Positions 5,670 through 8,699 of a stretch of 8,699 nt of DNA are shown piece after piece. A program made the translations under genes and the position numbers. The DNA comes from an uncultured Kiritimatiellota bacterium. Lineage in GTDB: Bacteria; Verrucomicrobiota; Kiritimatiellia; RFP12; UBA1067. A model generated the notes under the pieces. That model saw nothing but the letters and a program-made list of their open reading frames with translations. It ran no database searches and was not told where the DNA came from. Numbering within the stretch: the first letter of the stretch is position 1; the number at the start of each line of letters is the position of its first letter. The stretch is from NCBI GenBank assembly GCA_934675625.1, contig CAKURH010000121.1:1-8699 (forward strand), given 5' to 3'.

Positions 5670-8600
5670 CTACTCTTCCCAATCATAGGAAACCCGTTCG
5701 CCACCGAAGTCCCAGCGCTGCGGACGCGGCGTGTCCAGCCAGTCCAGCGGCTCGCCAGTCGGCTGGACACGCGCCGCGCGGCGCAGGGCCCTTTCAAGAG
5801 CTTCCGCATACTGCGGCGTCGAGAGCTGCCGCTTCCACGACACGAAGAGCGCCGTCCCCGACCGCGCAAGCAGGTCGAGCCACTGGAGATTGAGGTGCGC
5901 CGGCACGTCGCCCGCGTTCACAAGCCCAAAGCAATCGCCGTCGACGGCATAGAACGTGCGGTCGTGAATCGCCCGCATGCCGAGCGTGTTGGGTCCCATG
6001 CGCCGCGTGCGGTCCCAGTCCATGCCGCTCGTGTCATCGCCCGTGCGCTGCAGCTCGAAAAGCCCCGCCGCCAGATGGTCAAGCGCATTGCATCCGATGA
6101 TCAGCGCGTCCTCGCCCGCGCCTTCGCGCATCGCCGCATACAGCCCCTTCACGACTTCGGCGGTCGTTCGTGTCTCGTCGCGCCAGACCGGCAACGGACG
6201 AACGACCGGCGAATCGCCGAACCTGTTTCCCCAGCATCGGCACCAGTCGTCGGTGATGAAGTCGATCTTGACGAGCTCGAACCCCCAGTCGACGAAACGT
6301 CGCATCTCCGTGCGGATGCGCACCGGCAAGGCCGCATCCGTCGGGTCGATCGGAACGGCACCCTTCACATCCCCGGCATCCGGCAGGAACGGACGGTACC
6401 ACAGCCCCGGCCGCGCTCCCAAGGCCTTCACGCGACGCGCGACTTCATCCATCGGCATTCCCCAGCGGACGTTGACGCCCGCCCACCGCGTTCCCGCCGG
6501 CACGGGGCTGTGCACCGACTCGTTCGCCTGCCAGCCGTCATCCACCACGACGAACGGACGCACCTTCTCGCCCTTGACCAGCGAACAGATGAACGCGGCA
6601 TCGGCGAGGAAGTTCGTCGCCGTGTTCTTTCCATAGGCGCAATACCAGTCGTTGTAGCCGTAGACGGGCTCCTTCGGCAACCGAGGCGCCGGGCACATCA
6701 GGCTGCAGAACGCCCGACCGGCGACAAAGGGACGTTCGCCGTCCGTCCCCCGGCGCGAGACGAGCCGACAGGCGTTCAGTGTCCGACCGCCCAGGTGCAC
6801 GGGACGCGCACCGGCACGACAGTCCAGCACGAGCTCGACGCGGTTGGTCTCCACATGCCACGCCGCCAGGACATTCGGCTGGACCATCAGCCCGTAGCCG
6901 TCCGTGCGACGTCCGTCCGTCGTCAGGAAATACCAGGGCCTCGCCCCGCCGCGCGGCGGCACGTCCCTTGCATCGCCCAACGTGTGCCACGCGCTGTCGC
7001 CGTAGGTGCGCTCGAACTCGCCGCCGAACACCTTCGTGCCCGCCGCAAACCGCGCCGGCCACGTGAGCCGCACCCACGACAGCGGCTTCTCCGAACGAAT
7101 CGTGACCTGTCCGTCAGCGGCGACCGTCACCGCATCGCCCGCCTCCTCGCCGTCAACCATCACGGACGCGGACCGCGTCAGATCGACGAACGGCAGCTCC
7201 GGCTCCGCCGCGCGGAACGTCCAGCCGATGCGGTGAATCCAGTCGGGAGGCGCCGTGAAGTCGGGCGTTTCGGCATCGTGGTATATCCAGCGAATCGTGC
7301 CGTCGTCCGTCACCGTGCGCACCGGACACTTGCCCGTGAAGCGGAAGTCGCCGACGGTGCCGTGCGCGCCCGGCGGACGGCGCAGACGGTATTCCCAGAT
7401 GCCGTTCGCCTTGTCGAGCGCACCCCGCGCAAGGCGGAAATAGGTTTCTGTGCGGAACGCGCCCGTGTCGCGTCCGAACACGTAGTCAACGGCCATCTCG
7501 ATGTCGCTCGTCAGGTAGCGCTTCCCGAAGAGCTTCGGGCGGACATTCCGGAACGACAGGCGCAGCGTGTCGTTCGAGCCATGCGTGAGGACGGTCGTGC
7601 CATAGCAGTCGTAGGACTGTTCGGACACGTTCTCGTCGCGCAGCCGCCACCCAAGCGTCGGACGGTGCTCGGTCGTCTTGGTGCCGCGATAGCCCGTCAG
7701 CCCGATCTCCTCCCGCCACGCGCCGCCGTCCGCGTCACGCGTCCAGACGCCGGCGATTGCCCCGCTGTTGTAGAAGCGGACTTTCAGCTTCCCGTCCTCA
7801 TACGTCCAGCCGCCCGCCGAAACGCGCAACCGCGCATCGCCCGTCCCGACGCCGCGATTCGCGCACGCCGCGTCCGCCGGTCCCGTCGAGACGAGGCAGA
7901 CGAAATCCTTCGCCGCCTTGGCGGACAGCGTCACCGCCAGTCCGCGTTCGCCGCCGAGCCGATCCCGCAGCTCGACCAGGGCACCTTCCGCGAATCCCGA
8001 AACCGCGACCGCCGTGTCGCCCGCGACCGAGCCGACTTCCGCATGCCGCCGGCCGAAGCCGAACGGATGCGACGCGCTCGACCAGCGCACCGCCGTCTCG
8101 ACGCGCTGGTGTCCGCGTCCCCATGCCCAGACGAGATCCCGATCGGGATGCCAGACGTAATACGGACTCTCGAAACTCCCTTCCGCCGCATGGGCGAACC
8201 AGCGTTCGGTTCCAACGAAGCGGATCGTCAGGCGCACCTTGGACGGGTCGATCCCCGCCCAGTCGGACACCGACAGCCGAAGGCCGTCCGCCGTCGGCAG
8301 GCACGCGAGCGCATACGGTGCGCGCACGACGCCGTTCGTGAGATCGCGCAACTCGGCCACCGCGCCGCCGACAAGCGGCACGCCGCTGGGCGCCGGCGAA
8401 CACGCCACCGGACCTGTCCGCGTGGGGAGATAGGGCTTCGTCTCTTTCAGCAGGCTCTCGACAGGCGCGCCCTTCAGACGGCGCACCGTGTAGCCAAACG
8501 GCGGCAGGCCGTCCGCCGGATGATCGTTGAAGTTGATCAGCACGACCGACGCCGTGTCAGGCAGCGTCCGCACACAGGCGAAGACGCCCGGCGCGGACGG

Positions 8601-8699
8601 ATAGGACAGGTAGTCGGCGTCACCGGCCGTCAGCTCCGGCACGGCCGCGCGGATCGCGAAGATGCGGCGGTACGCCTCGAACGCGCCCTCCTCGCCCTG
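5670..8699 (-). CDS. Glycoside hydrolase: GH13-like tail fused to a GH36/GH27-type alpha-galactosidase-like enzyme (5' end outside the window)
   Basis: 1009 residues are visible and the frame is open to the window edge, so the N-terminus is missing. Numbering from the first visible codon: residues 1-25 (EAYRRIFAIRAAVPEL at 8-23) look like the last barrel helix of a GH13 alpha-amylase-type enzyme, and 38-76 (GVFACVRT..VVLINF..LPPFGYTVRRL) like its C-terminal beta domain. Residues about 80-670 are beta-rich, probably including the N-terminal sandwich of GH36. Residues about 674-954 are a GH36/GH27 barrel: GYNDWY (681-686), VVVDDGW (717-723), VKIDF (810-814) with D813 as predicted nucleophile in the K-x-D motif, and RTGDD (885-889) with D889 as predicted acid/base. 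The protein ends soon after the barrel, with no room for the usual C-terminal beta domain. The likely role is hydrolysis of alpha-linked galactosides or related sugars; the exact substrate is unknown. A GTG at 8642 lies inside the GH13-like part and is not a convincing start. A phosphoesterase gene follows 20 nt downstream. Confidence 0.85.
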   Translation of the reverse strand, partial: QGEEGAFEAYRRIFAIRAAVPELTAGDADYLSYPSAPGVFACVRTLPDTASVVLINFNDHPADGLPPFGYTVRRLKGAPVESLLKETKPYLPTRTGPVACSPAPSGVPLVGGAVAELRDLTNGVVRAPYALACLPTADGLRLSVSDWAGIDPSKVRLTIRFVGTERWFAHAAEGSFESPYYVWHPDRDLVWAWGRGHQRVETAVRWSSASHPFGFGRRHAEVGSVAGDTAVAVSGFAEGALVELRDRLGGERGLAVTLSAKAAKDFVCLVSTGPADAACANRGVGTGDARLRVSAGGWTYEDGKLKVRFYNSGAIAGVWTRDADGGAWREEIGLTGYRGTKTTEHRPTLGWRLRDENVSEQSYDCYGTTVLTHGSNDTLRLSFRNVRPKLFGKRYLTSDIEMAVDYVFGRDTGAFRTETYFRLARGALDKANGIWEYRLRRPPGAHGTVGDFRFTGKCPVRTVTDDGTIRWIYHDAETPDFTAPPDWIHRIGWTFRAAEPELPFVDLTRSASVMVDGEEAGDAVTVAADGQVTIRSEKPLSWVRLTWPARFAAGTKVFGGEFERTYGDSAWHTLGDARDVPPRGGARPWYFLTTDGRRTDGYGLMVQPNVLAAWHVETNRVELVLDCRAGARPVHLGGRTLNACRLVSRRGTDGERPFVAGRAFCSLMCPAPRLPKEPVYGYNDWYCAYGKNTATNFLADAAFICSLVKGEKVRPFVVVDDGWQANESVHSPVPAGTRWAGVNVRWGMPMDEVARRVKALGARPGLWYRPFLPDAGDVKGAVPIDPTDAALPVRIRTEMRRFVDWGFELVKIDFITDDWCRCWGNRFGDSPVVRPLPVWRDETRTTAEVVKGLYAAMREGAGEDALIIGCNALDHLAAGLFELQRTGDDTSGMDWDRTRRMGPNTLGMRAIHDRTFYAVDGDCFGLVNAGDVPAHLNLQWLDLLARSGTALFVSWKRQLSTPQYAEALERALRRAARVQPTGEPLDWLDTPRPQRWDFGGERVSYDWEE

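Overview
The window is GC-rich and every gene lies on the minus strand, so transcription runs from high to low coordinates. It reads as ordinary bacterial chromosome: two ribosomal protein genes, an anaerobe's radical-SAM hydrogenase maturase, a translation-associated ABC-F ATPase and a large glycoside hydrolase followed by a Tat-exported phosphoesterase. HydG points to an anaerobe or fermenter. The high GC, the Tat-exported phosphoesterase and the long multi-domain glycosidase would fit a gut or sediment member of the PVC group (for example Kiritimatiellota/Verrucomicrobiota). That placement is a guess from gene style, not a marker-gene assignment.

Layout in transcription order. 8699-5670: a glycoside hydrolase open at the window edge. 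Its first visible residues look like the tail of a GH13 alpha-amylase-type module and its C-terminal third is a GH36/GH27-type barrel. 5649-4246: a calcineurin-like metallophosphoesterase with a twin-arginine signal, 20 nt downstream and probably co-transcribed. 4216-4188: a promoter. 4147-3848: rpsP (bS16), followed 11 nt later by rplS (bL19, 3836-3468), without the rimM and trmD genes that usually separate them. 3439-3406: a strong intrinsic terminator with a UUCG loop. 3386-3377: an extended -10 promoter driving hydG (3334-1802). 1791-115: an ABC-F ATPase of the Uup type, 10 nt after hydG and probably in the same transcript. 114-53 is a short non-coding tail, and 52-1 is a pure C run that is probably an assembly or sequencing artefact.

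I see no single new multi-gene system. The points worth a second look are within individual proteins: an in-frame loss of about 77 residues (Arm and helical subdomain) from the first ATPase domain of the Uup-like protein; a HydG whose second auxiliary-cluster cysteine is glycine, with extra cysteines nearby; and an apparent GH13-GH36 fusion. No RNA genes, insertion sequences or CRISPR arrays were seen.
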